A stretch of 64,000 nucleotides of DNA, taken from assembly GCF_014653945.1 (NCBI RefSeq), contig NZ_BNAU01000006.1, positions 496,001-560,000 of the forward strand, in the 5' to 3' direction. The stretch's first letter is position 1. The number at the start of each line of letters is the position of its first letter. The notes beneath the pieces are model-generated. The model was not told the DNA's origin. It did not search any database and saw only the letters and a program-made list of their open reading frames with translations. Made by a program: the position numbers and the translations under genes. This stretch comes from Amycolatopsis deserti. GTDB taxonomy: Bacteria > Actinomycetota > Actinomycetes > Mycobacteriales > Pseudonocardiaceae. Below are positions 51,320 through 59,859 of the stretch, piece by piece.

Positions 51320-52981
51320 TCAACCGAGCGGAAAACTGATCGGCACGACCGTCCCCTGTGGAATGAAGAACCCGGGACCCTCGCCGGGGGAGTCCATGCC
51401 CGGCGCGTGCTGCTGTCCCGGCGCCATCGGCATCGCGTTGACCTGAGCCGACGCGAACAGCTGCACCCGCCGCGCCTCCGGCTGCTCGGGGCCGAGCCAC
51501 TGCCGGAACCCGGTCACGGTCGCCGCCTCGCCGGGGAACGCGTTGTCCAGCGCGACGGCGTAGCTCACCGCGGCCTGCTCCCGCGGGTCGAACCGCAGCG
51601 GCACCGTCGAGCTGGCGACCGTGTTCACCAGCGGCCCCGTCAGCAGCCACGGCGCGACGTACAGCCCGTACGGGTACGCCGGCCGCTCCCGCTGCGCCGC
51701 GGCCGCACCGTCCAGCGCCGCGGCCGCCTGCGCCCAGCCCGCCACCACCAGCAGCGCGGCACCATCCGGACGCACGGCGACCCCATCAGCCGCGGCCGCG
51801 TCCCGCACGACCCGAGCCGCTTCCGTGGCACGCGGCGACGCGTCGTCCACGACCGTGATCGACTGGGTCTTCCGCGCGGCCAGGAAACCCACGAGCTTGC
51901 GGAGCGCGTCAGCGTCCGCTTCGGACAGTGCGTCCGCGGGGCAGCTGGTCAGCACGTCCTTCCGCCCGGCGACCAGACCGCCCAGCGCGGTGGTCGCACA
52001 CTCGGGCCCGTCCGACCCGGATGCCGTCTGCAGGGCGGTCAAGGATCCCGTGTCCACCTCGACCGTCCGGTCGCCCACCACCAGCTCACTGCGTCCCGCG
52101 GGCAGCTCGACCTCGGCCCAGAAGCCCGCCGCGCCGGGGCGCGCGACCGCCTGGACGGCCGGCCCGTCGCCGACCCGGACCGAACCCGCGGTGGGCAGGT
52201 GCACCAGGTTCACCCCCGGCCGCTGCGGGCTGACCAGCACCGGCGTGCCACCCGCGTCGGCGAGCAGCGGCACGCCCGGCACCGGCAGCTCGGCCGGCGC
52301 CGGCAGGGCCACGAACGCGCTCCACGCCACGAACGCGGCAGCGACACCGACGACCGCGACCCGCCGCCACAACACGGCCGCCACGACCGGCAGCACGAAC
52401 GCGGCCAGCAGCGCGATCCCGAACAACGTGTCGTAGAGCCGCCGGTCGAACGCCACCCCGGACAGGACCAGCTGCACCGCGCCGGCCAGCGCCAGCACGC
52501 CGCCGAGCGTCCACGACAACGGCCCGAGCCGCGGCGTCTCCGCGCGCGCCAGTGCCAGTGACGCCAGTCCGAACCAGACCGCCGTCGCCGCGACGTACAC
52601 CGTGTCGATCGCGAACTCCACCCCGGACCGGCCGAGCGCGGTTTCCAGGACCAGCAGCACCAGCAGCGCGGTGGCCACCCAGCGGCCGACCGGCGGCCGC
52701 CGCGCGGTGAGCACCGGCACGGCCAGTACCAGCAACGCGTGCACGACGGCCCCGACGACGTTGACGTCGAAGGCCACCGCCGACACCACCGCCAGCACCG
52801 CGGAGAGCCCGCCCAACGCGGCGGTGATCTGCCACAGCCGGCGCGGCAGCGTGTCCACCTGCGGCCGCAGCAGCCCGACCCCCGCGACGAACGCCGTGGC
52901 GGGCAACAACACCAGCCGCACGATCAGCGCGGCCAGATCCAGCCCGGCCGAGCCGGTGACCGGGTGGGACCCGTGGTCCAT
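51320..52981 (-). CDS. Polytopic membrane protein with extracytoplasmic domain and Met/His-rich ends
   Basis: 553 aa. Residues 15-270 hold about eight transmembrane helices, loosely like the CopD/PcoD copper-import fold; residues 275-553 form an extracytoplasmic region with beta character (VLVSPQRPGVNLVHLPTAGSV) and cysteines in PECATTAL and LTSCPAD. The N-terminus is MDHGSHP, and the C-terminal region has VNAMPMAPGQQHAPGMDSPG, both suited to binding copper. It follows the beta-propeller gene by 154 bp and precedes a small secreted protein by 28 nt. I cannot name it firmly; from memory it may belong to the DUF6239 group. Copper handling is inferred. Confidence 0.6.
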   Translation of the reverse strand: MDHGSHPVTGSAGLDLAALIVRLVLLPATAFVAGVGLLRPQVDTLPRRLWQITAALGGLSAVLAVVSAVAFDVNVVGAVVHALLVLAVPVLTARRPPVGRWVATALLVLLVLETALGRSGVEFAIDTVYVAATAVWFGLASLALARAETPRLGPLSWTLGGVLALAGAVQLVLSGVAFDRRLYDTLFGIALLAAFVLPVVAAVLWRRVAVVGVAAAFVAWSAFVALPAPAELPVPGVPLLADAGGTPVLVSPQRPGVNLVHLPTAGSVRVGDGPAVQAVARPGAAGFWAEVELPAGRSELVVGDRTVEVDTGSLTALQTASGSDGPECATTALGGLVAGRKDVLTSCPADALSEADADALRKLVGFLAARKTQSITVVDDASPRATEAARVVRDAAAADGVAVRPDGAALLVVAGWAQAAAALDGAAAAQRERPAYPYGLYVAPWLLTGPLVNTVASSTVPLRFDPREQAAVSYAVALDNAFPGEAATVTGFRQWLGPEQPEARRVQLFASAQVNAMPMAPGQQHAPGMDSPGEGPGFFIPQGTVVPISFPLG

Positions 52982-53135
52982 GAGGTACCTCTTCCAGCAA
53001 GAACTAGTTTTCGGGCGGCCTGCGTGGCGGTGTGCGCGGCGGAACCCCGGCCTCCCGCCGACGGGCCTGGCCACCACCCCTGACGGACGCGTGCCGTGCG
53101 TGGCCGGGTCCGCCCGGCCACGCACGGCCACCTGC

Positions 53136-54971
53136 TTACTTCACGTCCGCGTCAGCGACGACGAACAGTTCCGAGTGGGGCTTGGCGTTGCCGAAATCGC
53201 CGTGCGGCCACGACTTCCGGTTGAAGTTGATGCCCACCTGGCCGGTGAACTCGTCACGGAATTCCTGGTCCACCGACGCCTTGCCGCCCGGCGTCAGGTT
53301 CACGATGTTGACCTTGTGGTCACCGTCCAAACCAGACCGGGCCACGAAGTAGTTCGACACCGCGAGGCGGTCCGGTGAGGTGATCTCGTGGTAGAAACCG
53401 TCCTCGCCCAGCTCGAAGTTGTCGTAGGCGCCCCAGTGCGGGCCGGCACCCGGCGTGCCCGGGTTGATCGGCGCCGCGCCGGCGAGCGTGGGCAGCACCC
53501 CGTTGTCCGCGCCGCTGCGCGCCTGCTCCTTCGTCTGGATGCCCGGGCCCGCCCAGTCGGGACCCTGCGCGAGCAGGTTCTCGATGTTCAGGATGTAGAC
53601 GCCACCGGTGGTGCCGGGGTCGTCCGGTCCGAGCGTGCCCTTCTGCCGGCCCTGGATGGCGCGGTAGAGGAACCGGTCGTCCGGGCTGGTCTGGATCCAG
53701 CCACCGTTGGAGCTGGCGCCGATGCTGTCGTTGTTGCCCAGCGCCCGGTTCGCCGCGCCGTCGTCCCACACCTGGTACCAGTGGGGCTCGGCCTTGGTGA
53801 TGTCCGGCGTGTAGAACACCGCGCCGCCCTGCATGGTCTGGGCGAACGCGCCCTTGTGACCCGGCAGGTTCGTCACCGTGGTCTCCATGACCGCCCGGCT
53901 CTCGGCGTAGAGCGGGTCGTAGTCGCCGGCGCGCGGGCCGTCCGGCAGGTACGACACGGCCTTGAGCTTCGGGTTGTTGCGGTCGGAGATGTCCCAGGTC
54001 CGGACGGTCGGCCGGCGCAGGTACGGCGACGGCTGCTTGATCGGGTCGAGGATGATGTTCCGCGGCTCCGCGTAGTCGCTGGTGACCAGCGTGTTCAGGT
54101 CCTCGCGGGCCTGGATGCCGTGCGGGTTGGCGCAGGTCGGCTGGCCCAGCGTCGGCAGGTTCTCGCACAGCTTCGCGTTGTCGCCCTGCGGGGTGGCCGC
54201 CGAGGTCTGCGACAGCACCTGCGCGTTCTCGTCGAAGCGCACGACCTCACCGGGGCTGCCGGCGAAGCCGTTGCTGATCACGGTCTGGCCGTTGGCGTAG
54301 GTGTACGGGCCGGGCGCGACCGGGCCACCCATGTAGGTGCCGTAGGCCGTGCCGTCCTTGAGGACCCAGTACGCGTCCGGCACCGACCCGCCGAGCGTCT
54401 GCGTCGGCAGGCTGACGCCCTTGAGCTTGAGCTGCGGCAACGCGCTCACGTCGAACGCGTACGTCGCCGCGGCGAACAGCGCGCCGGCGTAGATCGTGTC
54501 GCCCTTGTGCCACACGTACTGCATGTGGTGCGGCTCGTTCTCGACCAGCGGGCCGACGGTGGCGGTGTTGACGACCTTGCCGTACGTCGGCGAGCCCTTG
54601 GTGGCGTCGATGACCGCGAGGAAGTCCGGGCCGGGCAGGGCGTTCTTCGCCTTGTTGAGCCCGCCGCTGATGGTGCCGGGCAGGTTCTTGACGTCCTTGA
54701 CGGCCGTGTCGGCGATGTTTTCGTCACCGGCCCAGACGAGCAGCCATTCCTTGCGCTGCCCGCCTTCGCTGCGGATCTTCGCGAGATCGCCGCCGACCAG
54801 GTGGTTCTCCACCCAGTACTGCTTGCCGTCGGCCGCGGTCTTCGCGTCGGTGACGACCTGCACGTCCGCGTAGGCACTGCTCGTGCCGGTGTAGGTCACG
54901 GCGCCGGCGGCCAGTGCGACGGCCGCCGTGCCGGTCAACAGTTTTCGCCATCCTGGCGATTTCAGGCGCAT
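53136..54971 (-). CDS. Secreted beta-propeller-like protein, remotely SBP56/methanethiol-oxidase-like
   Basis: 611 aa with signal peptide (residues 1-34, WRKLLTGTAAVALAAGAVTY). Repeated beta-blade pattern. Similarities to the SBP56/methanethiol oxidase family: LAVIDATKGSPTYGKVV, VENEPHHMQYVWHKGD, NPHGIQAREDLNTLVTSDYAEP, VRTWDISDRNNPKLKAV. Family enzymes use copper or bind selenium and oxidise methanethiol; the histidines in EPHHMQ, NPHGIQ and LPGHKG might be ligands. ATG 54971. First of three minus-strand genes with the membrane protein and small secreted protein. The family assignment is tentative; secretion is firm. Confidence 0.55.
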   Translation of the reverse strand: MRLKSPGWRKLLTGTAAVALAAGAVTYTGTSSAYADVQVVTDAKTAADGKQYWVENHLVGGDLAKIRSEGGQRKEWLLVWAGDENIADTAVKDVKNLPGTISGGLNKAKNALPGPDFLAVIDATKGSPTYGKVVNTATVGPLVENEPHHMQYVWHKGDTIYAGALFAAATYAFDVSALPQLKLKGVSLPTQTLGGSVPDAYWVLKDGTAYGTYMGGPVAPGPYTYANGQTVISNGFAGSPGEVVRFDENAQVLSQTSAATPQGDNAKLCENLPTLGQPTCANPHGIQAREDLNTLVTSDYAEPRNIILDPIKQPSPYLRRPTVRTWDISDRNNPKLKAVSYLPDGPRAGDYDPLYAESRAVMETTVTNLPGHKGAFAQTMQGGAVFYTPDITKAEPHWYQVWDDGAANRALGNNDSIGASSNGGWIQTSPDDRFLYRAIQGRQKGTLGPDDPGTTGGVYILNIENLLAQGPDWAGPGIQTKEQARSGADNGVLPTLAGAAPINPGTPGAGPHWGAYDNFELGEDGFYHEITSPDRLAVSNYFVARSGLDGDHKVNIVNLTPGGKASVDQEFRDEFTGQVGINFNRKSWPHGDFGNAKPHSELFVVADADVK

Positions 54972-55216
54972 GCCTTCTCCATGTTCGTTCCCGTGAAAAC
55001 GCGTGCCCGGAATTGGGCACAGTTCTCCCCCGGAATGTGGAACGGGGAAGTTTTCGGGTCAGTGCGTGGGACTGATCAACATGGAGCGGAATGTTTCCGT
55101 TTGCCCCAGACAGCGTCAAACCAGTGTCAAAGGTTGGGAATCACCCACAGAAAAAGTTCCCCGTGTCACCCTGTCGAGTGATGTCGGGGTGTGTCCACTA
55201 CGGACAGTGGGCTCGA

Positions 55217-55495
55217 TCAGGCGGGCTGGAGGGTGTCCGCCTCTTCGGTCGGCGGCGGCGTGATCGGGTCGTCCGACGGGCGGCGGCCGTGCTGGGTGAT
55301 CAGGACGACCGTGGCGCCAGCCTCGGCGCCGGCCGTGCCGATGGGCGCCTGCGCGACGACCACGCCGTCCTCCGGCGCTGGCATGCCCTCGGGCCCGGCG
55401 GGGATCAGCCCGGCGCGGCGCACGATCGCGCACGCGTCGTCCGCGCCAAGGCCCACGACGTCGGGCACTTCGACTACCGGCCGGTGTCGCCGCAT
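55217..55495 (-). CDS. Single-PASTA-domain protein
   Basis: 92 aa without signal peptide. VEVPDVVGLGADDACAIVRRAGLIPAGPEGMP then GVVVAQAPIGTAGAEAGATVVLI is one complete PASTA domain, usually a muropeptide or beta-lactam sensor in penicillin-binding proteins and Ser/Thr kinases. Here it is alone and presumably cytoplasmic, which is uncommon. The C-terminus is disordered (PSDDPITPPPTEEAD). The 245 bp between it and the propeller gene contain no clear site. Confidence 0.8.
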   Translation of the reverse strand: MRRHRPVVEVPDVVGLGADDACAIVRRAGLIPAGPEGMPAPEDGVVVAQAPIGTAGAEAGATVVLITQHGRRPSDDPITPPPTEEADTLQPA

Positions 55496-55583
55496 GCGAC
55501 CAGTCTAGGCGCAGATCGACGACGTTCGCCGGAGCCGGGAACCGGGTACACCGGACACGTCGACCACGACCGAGGAGGACGTC

Positions 55584-55748
55584 ATGGTGCATCCCGTGCC
55601 TCCCGGTCCCGAGCCCATCCCGCCCGGGCCGGGTCCCGAACCGGTGCCGCCGCCACCGCCCGAACCGCCGGTGCCGCCGACTCCACCGGAGCCGCCGATG
55701 CCGCCGCCGGACCCACCGCTGTCGATGTCCGTGACCGCGCGCCGGTGA
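55584..55748 (+). CDS. 54-aa proline-rich peptide
   Basis: After MVHP the chain is almost all Pro with Gly, Glu and Val, in VPP, PEP, PPTPPEPP pattern. It ends DPPLSMSVTARR. GAGGAGGA lies 6 nt upstream of ATG, better than any site for the antisense glycine-rich frame. No signal peptide. Might act as a flexible or polyproline-II partner; unknown. Confidence 0.5.
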   Translation: MVHPVPPGPEPIPPGPGPEPVPPPPPEPPVPPTPPEPPMPPPDPPLSMSVTARR

Positions 55749-55829
55749 CCGGCTGACGACGAGTGGTGCGTGCTCGCGCACGTTGGCCTCCGTCGCGGCG
55801 TCACCGAGATGCGAGCGCTGCGCCCGCCG

Positions 55830-56093
55830 TCACGGCCGGAGCGCGCCGATCCGCAGGCACACGCCCGTCGTCAGGCTCAGGATGCCGACGAACAGCAGGA
55901 ACACGTGGGCGGCGACCGCGCCCAGCCCGATCAGGATCCCGCCGAACACCATCAGGGTGACGCACAGGAGCCGGCGGGACAGGCCCGGATGCCGGAACCG
56001 GCCTTCGCGCAGTGCTCTGGTCAGCTCGGGGTCGCTGAGCTCGAACCACTGCTCGATCGCCCTGAGCTGCTGCTGCTCGTTCCGGCTCAACAT
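55830..56093 (-). CDS. DUF3040 membrane protein
   Basis: 87 aa. MLSRNEQQQLRAIEQWFELSDPELTRALREG is the family's cytoplasmic helix, followed by two transmembrane helices (LLCVTLMVFGGILIGLGAVAA, FLLFVGILSLTTGVCLRI). Second DUF3040 gene in the window. Function unknown. Confidence 0.88.
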   Translation of the reverse strand: MLSRNEQQQLRAIEQWFELSDPELTRALREGRFRHPGLSRRLLCVTLMVFGGILIGLGAVAAHVFLLFVGILSLTTGVCLRIGALRP

Positions 56094-56169
56094 GCTGCCG
56101 CCCCTGGGTCGCCGTTGACTGGTCTGCTCCAGTGGATACCCGGATCAGCGCAGGTCAATCGGGGTTCCC

Positions 56170-57411
56170 TCAGGCCGGTGAGGTGGCGAGCACGGGTTCG
56201 ACGACCTGCCTGCGCGCCCGCTGCAGGGCGAGCGTCGCCACGCCGGTGGCCGCCAGGGTGACCACACCGGCGACCAGCAGCGCCTCGCTCGCGCCGAACC
56301 GCTCGCACATCCAGCCGAGCAGCGGGGCACCGGTGGCGCCCGCGGCCGCGGCTACCGCGCCGTCGATCGAGAGCACGCGGCCACGCATGTCCTCGGCCGA
56401 GTCGAGCTGCAGCCGGGTGCTCTTGGCGGTGTCGATGAGGACCGCGCCGGCCGCGATCGGCAGGATCACGGCGCCGAACCCGAGCATCCCGGGCAGGAAA
56501 CCGCTGACACTCTGCAGGAAGCTCGTCACCGCGGCGGCGCCGAGCAGGAGCGGGAGCGTGAGTTCCCGCACGCGGGCCGCGATGACACCGCCGATCACCG
56601 TGCCCACGGCGAACACCGACGACAGCAGACCGTAGCCGGCGGCGCCCGAGTTCAGCGGTCCCTGCGCCATGGCGGCCATGGTGACCTGGTAGTTGCGGCC
56701 GAGGCCGGACAGCACGAAACCGAGGGTGAACAGGACGATCAGCACGTGGCTGCGGCGCACGTAGGCCAGGCCCGCGCGCACCCCGGCGCGTTCGGCCCTT
56801 GCGACGGCGAGCGGGTGCAGCTCCGCCGTGCGGATGACGAGGACCGTGACGATGACGGCGACAAAACTGGCCGCGTTGAGCGCGAACAGGAGCGCGTCGC
56901 CGACCGCGGCGGCGAGCACGCCGGCCAGACTCATGCCTAGGACGCGTCCGGCGGAGTTGACGATCGAGCCGAGCGCGAGGGCGTTGCCCAAGTCGTGGCG
57001 GGGAACGACCTGCCCGGCGAACCGGCCCAGCGCGGGGGATTCGAACGCGCCGACCAGGCCGGCGACAGCGGTGAGCCCGTAGATGCCGGCCAGCGGCATG
57101 TCCTGCCACACCATGACGGCCAGCAGCAACGCGATCACCAGGTGGGTGGTCTGGCCGGCGAGGATGATGCGCCGGGGCGGGAACCGGTCGGCGATCGCGC
57201 CCGCCCAGGGCCCGACGAGGAGCGCCGGGAGGGTCGAGAGCAGGACCGACAGGCCGACCGAGGTGGCCGAGCCGGTGCGGGCCATCACGACCCAGTTGAG
57301 GCCGAGTACCTGCATCCACGTACCGGTCACCGAGACGAAGTCGGCGGTCGCCCACAGGCGGTAGTTGTGGTTTCCGAGCGCGCGGATCATCGGCGGCAGT
57401 TCTCGCCGCAA
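56170..57411 (-). CDS. MFS transporter of the EntS/DHA3 type
   Basis: 413 aa, 12 helices. MIRALGNHNYRLWATADFVSVTGTWMQVLGLNWVV is the typical N-terminal stretch of DHA3 exporters, GAIADRFPPRRIILAGQ the loop 2-3 motif and SAEDMRGRVLSID the TM10-11 loop. Exports siderophores, macrolides or other small molecules in known members; substrate here unknown. TTG start at 57411 with GGAAGGAAAG upstream. Single gene. The 222-bp gap upstream is GC-rich without clear sites. Confidence 0.88.
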   Translation of the reverse strand: MRRELPPMIRALGNHNYRLWATADFVSVTGTWMQVLGLNWVVMARTGSATSVGLSVLLSTLPALLVGPWAGAIADRFPPRRIILAGQTTHLVIALLLAVMVWQDMPLAGIYGLTAVAGLVGAFESPALGRFAGQVVPRHDLGNALALGSIVNSAGRVLGMSLAGVLAAAVGDALLFALNAASFVAVIVTVLVIRTAELHPLAVARAERAGVRAGLAYVRRSHVLIVLFTLGFVLSGLGRNYQVTMAAMAQGPLNSGAAGYGLLSSVFAVGTVIGGVIAARVRELTLPLLLGAAAVTSFLQSVSGFLPGMLGFGAVILPIAAGAVLIDTAKSTRLQLDSAEDMRGRVLSIDGAVAAAAGATGAPLLGWMCERFGASEALLVAGVVTLAATGVATLALQRARRQVVEPVLATSPA

Positions 57412-57633
57412 GGTCTTTCCTTCCGAAGTGCCGGGGTGGTCCCGAACGGGTCCCGGCGGTGGGACGTGCGTCAGCCCCGGGCAGGTCGGTGCCCGGGCCG
57501 GATTTCCTGGGCAGTCCCAGGGGCGCGCCCCACGTTACCGGCGGGTTCGCCGGCTGTCCTTGTGTCCATGGCTACAGCGGGCGCTGCTAACACTTCTCCG
57601 CTGTGGCGAGGGCCGCAGTCAGCCCAGCCGCAC

Positions 57634-58386
57634 TCAGCCCAGCCGTTCCAGGGCGAACGCCGTCAGGAACCCGGCCGCTGTGATCAGGCCGGTCACCAGC
57701 TGGGCCTCCTCGAACGCCTCCGGCACCATGGTGTCCGCGATCATCGCGAGGATCGCGCCCGCCGCCACCGCCGTGATCACCGCGATCGTCTCCGGTGCGG
57801 CGCCGCCGAGAGCGAGGTTGCCCAGCAGCGCGGCGACCCCGCTGGCCAGCGCGATCCCGCCCCACACCCCGAACACGTACCGCGCGCCCCGGCCGGCCTG
57901 CTTCATCCCGGCGGCGCTGGACAACCCCTCCGGCACGTTCGAGATGAACACCGCTGCCAGCACCGACATCCCGATCCCGCCACCGCCGAGCAGCGACAAC
58001 CCGAGCACGACCGACTCCGGCACCCCGTCCAGCAGCGCCCCGATAGCGATCGCGCTGCCGCTGCCCCGCACATCGGACTCCGAGGGCTGCCGGTCGTGCG
58101 ACCGCTTCCGGTGCCGCGCGCCGCGTCGTGACAACGCGACGTTCGCCAGCACGTACGCCACCGCGCCGCCGAGGAACCCGATCGCCGTCGGCAGCAGCCC
58201 GCCGGTGCGTTCGGCCTCGTCCACCAGGTCGAACGCCAGTGCCGAGATCAGCACCCCCGCCCCGAACGCCATGATCCAGGCGACCACCCGCGACGGCACG
58301 CGCACGAACCACGCCACCGCCGCGCCGATCACCAGCGCCGCACCGCCGACCAGGCCCCACACCCCGGCCTCGAGCCACTCCGGCAT
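57634..58386 (-). CDS. ZIP-family metal transporter
   Basis: 250 aa, eight helices. Metal-site helices correspond to IAIGALLDGVPESVVLG and VFISNVPEGLSSAAGM. Usual HNxPEG histidines are replaced (DGVPES, SNVPEG), so selectivity may differ from zinc. A basic cytoplasmic loop RRGARHRKRSHDRQPSESD lies between TM3 and TM4. ATG 58386 follows AGGGG by 6 nt; ATG 58392 abuts it. Single gene. Confidence 0.85.
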   Translation of the reverse strand: MPEWLEAGVWGLVGGAALVIGAAVAWFVRVPSRVVAWIMAFGAGVLISALAFDLVDEAERTGGLLPTAIGFLGGAVAYVLANVALSRRGARHRKRSHDRQPSESDVRGSGSAIAIGALLDGVPESVVLGLSLLGGGGIGMSVLAAVFISNVPEGLSSAAGMKQAGRGARYVFGVWGGIALASGVAALLGNLALGGAAPETIAVITAVAAGAILAMIADTMVPEAFEEAQLVTGLITAAGFLTAFALERLG

Positions 58387-58522
58387 CCGCATCCCCTCGC
58401 ACACACTCGTCCGGCAGGGGTCATCGTCCCGCGCCCGGTCGCGTCGTGCTCGGTTCCGCCGCTCGACCGGGCCGCGGAAAGCGCTTACCGAACCATGCGC
58501 CAGACCGTCCTAACCGGACCGA

Positions 58523-58723
58523 TCAGGCTCGGTCCGGCCGCCGTTCACGCAGCGCGTCGAGCTGTTTGCGCACGTCCTCGACGTCCCAGCGGTACTGGCC
58601 GCCGGGGGTGATGAGCGCCGGCCGGATCCAGCCGCGTTCGGCGTAACGGCTGATCGACCGCCGAGACAGGCCCAGCTCGGCCGCGAGTTCACCCGAGCCC
58701 ACCGTGCGTCGGCGTGCAGTCAT
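58523..58723 (-). CDS. Small MerR/BldC-like DNA-binding protein
   Basis: 66 aa. TVGSGELAAELGLSRRSISRYAERGWIRPALITPGGQYRWDVEDVRKQLDAL is a MerR-type winged HTH without effector domain, the size and shape of BldC-like developmental regulators. The ribosome site is weak (CGGTGA). Upstream (58724-58983) the antisense region reads as collagen-like GQQGQQGYAGQTG, without start signals. Target genes unknown. Confidence 0.78.
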   Translation of the reverse strand: MTARRRTVGSGELAAELGLSRRSISRYAERGWIRPALITPGGQYRWDVEDVRKQLDALRERRPDRA

Positions 58724-58983
58724 GATCGTCACCGTATTGGGTGACGTGTCGGGCGCGCGCGGCCCGTGGCCCGTTTGGCCCGCATAGCCCTGTTGTCCTT
58801 GTTGACCCAGTTGGGTTATTGAGGTCCTCGCGCGGAAGCGAAACCATCGGTTCGAGCCTGCCCGCCGACTCCCATGTCCCGGGCAGGTCCCGGGCGGGCT
58901 CGCACATCCGCTCCGACGAGCGCTTTCCCGGTCTCGTAACAGCCTTTTCGGCTCGTCCGACTTCCGGATCGGGAAGGGACGAC

Positions 58984-59232
58984 ATGTCGAGATGGCGTCA
59001 GGTCCACCGGACGGCGGCGCCGGTCGGCCACGGGCACGACGTGGTGAGCCGCCGCGTCTTCCGGCGCCTGCGGTGTCCGGGGTGCGGCCGGGCGCGCCGC
59101 GAAATGCGCGTGTTCGGCACATCGCGGCACGACGAGTCCGGGAACGTCAAGCCGCGCCGGCAGATCCGCCACGAACTCGAGGCGCAAGCGGACGCTTGGC
59201 GCCCCGAGCCGCGCTGTGACCGGTGCCGCTAG
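58984..59232 (+). CDS. Small CxxC protein, putative zinc ribbon
   Basis: 82 aa. FRRLRCPGCGRARREMRVFG and EPRCDRCR give two CxxC pairs 45 residues apart, likely one zinc site. Basic (many Arg), so nucleic-acid binding is plausible. AAGGGACG precedes ATG. The stop lies 4 bp before the TetR operator palindrome. Confidence 0.65.
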   Translation: MSRWRQVHRTAAPVGHGHDVVSRRVFRRLRCPGCGRARREMRVFGTSRHDESGNVKPRRQIRHELEAQADAWRPEPRCDRCR

Positions 59233-59236
59233 TTTT

Positions 59237-59250
59237 AGAGCAGCTGCTCT
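59237..59250. promoter_or_regulatory. Perfect 14-bp palindrome, TetR operator candidate
   Basis: AGAGCAGCTGCTCT, 15 bp before the TetR start. TTTTAG partly overlaps it. Probably bound by that TetR. Confidence 0.65.
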
Positions 59251-59265
59251 GTTACGGTTCCGGTC

Positions 59266-59856
59266 ATGCCCCGGCCCCGCGTGCACGACCTCGACCGGCT
59301 GCTCGACACCGCCGAGCGCCTGGTCGCCGAGGACGGCGCGCTCTCCGTGCGCAGCCTCGCGGCGGCCGCCGGTGTGTCGAACGGCGCGATCTACCACGCG
59401 TTCGGCTCGATCAACGCGCTGCTCGGCCGGGTGTGGCTGCGTGCCGCGACCGACTTCCTGGACCTGCAGGCCGATCTGGCCGATGCCGCGGGATCCGCTG
59501 TCGACGCGGTGGTCGCGGCCGCCGACGCCCCGGCCGTGTTCGCCGAGCGCCGCCCGCACGCGGCCCGGATGCTGCTGACCGTCGAGAAGGACCAGCTCCT
59601 CGGCCCCGACCTGCCGGCCGAACTCGCCGACGCACTGTTCGCCCTGGACAAGCGCGTGGTGGCGCTGCTGGTCCGGCTGTCGCGGGCGATGTGGGACCGG
59701 CGGGACGCGGTGGCCGTCGAGGTCATGACGACGTGCGTGGTCGACCTGCCGACCGCGTTCTTCCGGCGCGGGCTGGACACCAGCGCCGACCACCGGGACC
59801 GGCTCGCCGCCGCCGTGCGGGCCGTCCTGGCCCTTCCCCCTCGAGCCAAGGAGTAG
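59266..59856 (+). CDS. TetR-family regulator
   Basis: 196 aa. HTH: DLDRLLDTAERLVAEDGALSVRSLAAAAGVSNGAIYHAFGSINALLGRVW, with YHAF. C-terminal ligand domain helical. ATG follows GGTTCCGGTC with a weak ribosome site. The enoyl-CoA hydratase gene begins 3 nt after the stop, so the two are co-expressed, and the ligand may be a CoA thioester. Confidence 0.92.
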   Translation: MPRPRVHDLDRLLDTAERLVAEDGALSVRSLAAAAGVSNGAIYHAFGSINALLGRVWLRAATDFLDLQADLADAAGSAVDAVVAAADAPAVFAERRPHAARMLLTVEKDQLLGPDLPAELADALFALDKRVVALLVRLSRAMWDRRDAVAVEVMTTCVVDLPTAFFRRGLDTSADHRDRLAAAVRAVLALPPRAKE

Positions 59857-59859
59857 ATC

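Noticed and set aside
55505..55804. Glycine-rich PE_PGRS-like protein on the minus strand
   Set aside because: Antisense to the proline-rich gene, which has the better ribosome site; no PE domain.
58740..58840. Collagen-like GQQGQQGYAGQTG frame upstream of the MerR-like gene
   Set aside because: Only a few Gly-X-Y triplets, no ribosome site, and it would add an unlikely leader to a 66-aa HTH protein.
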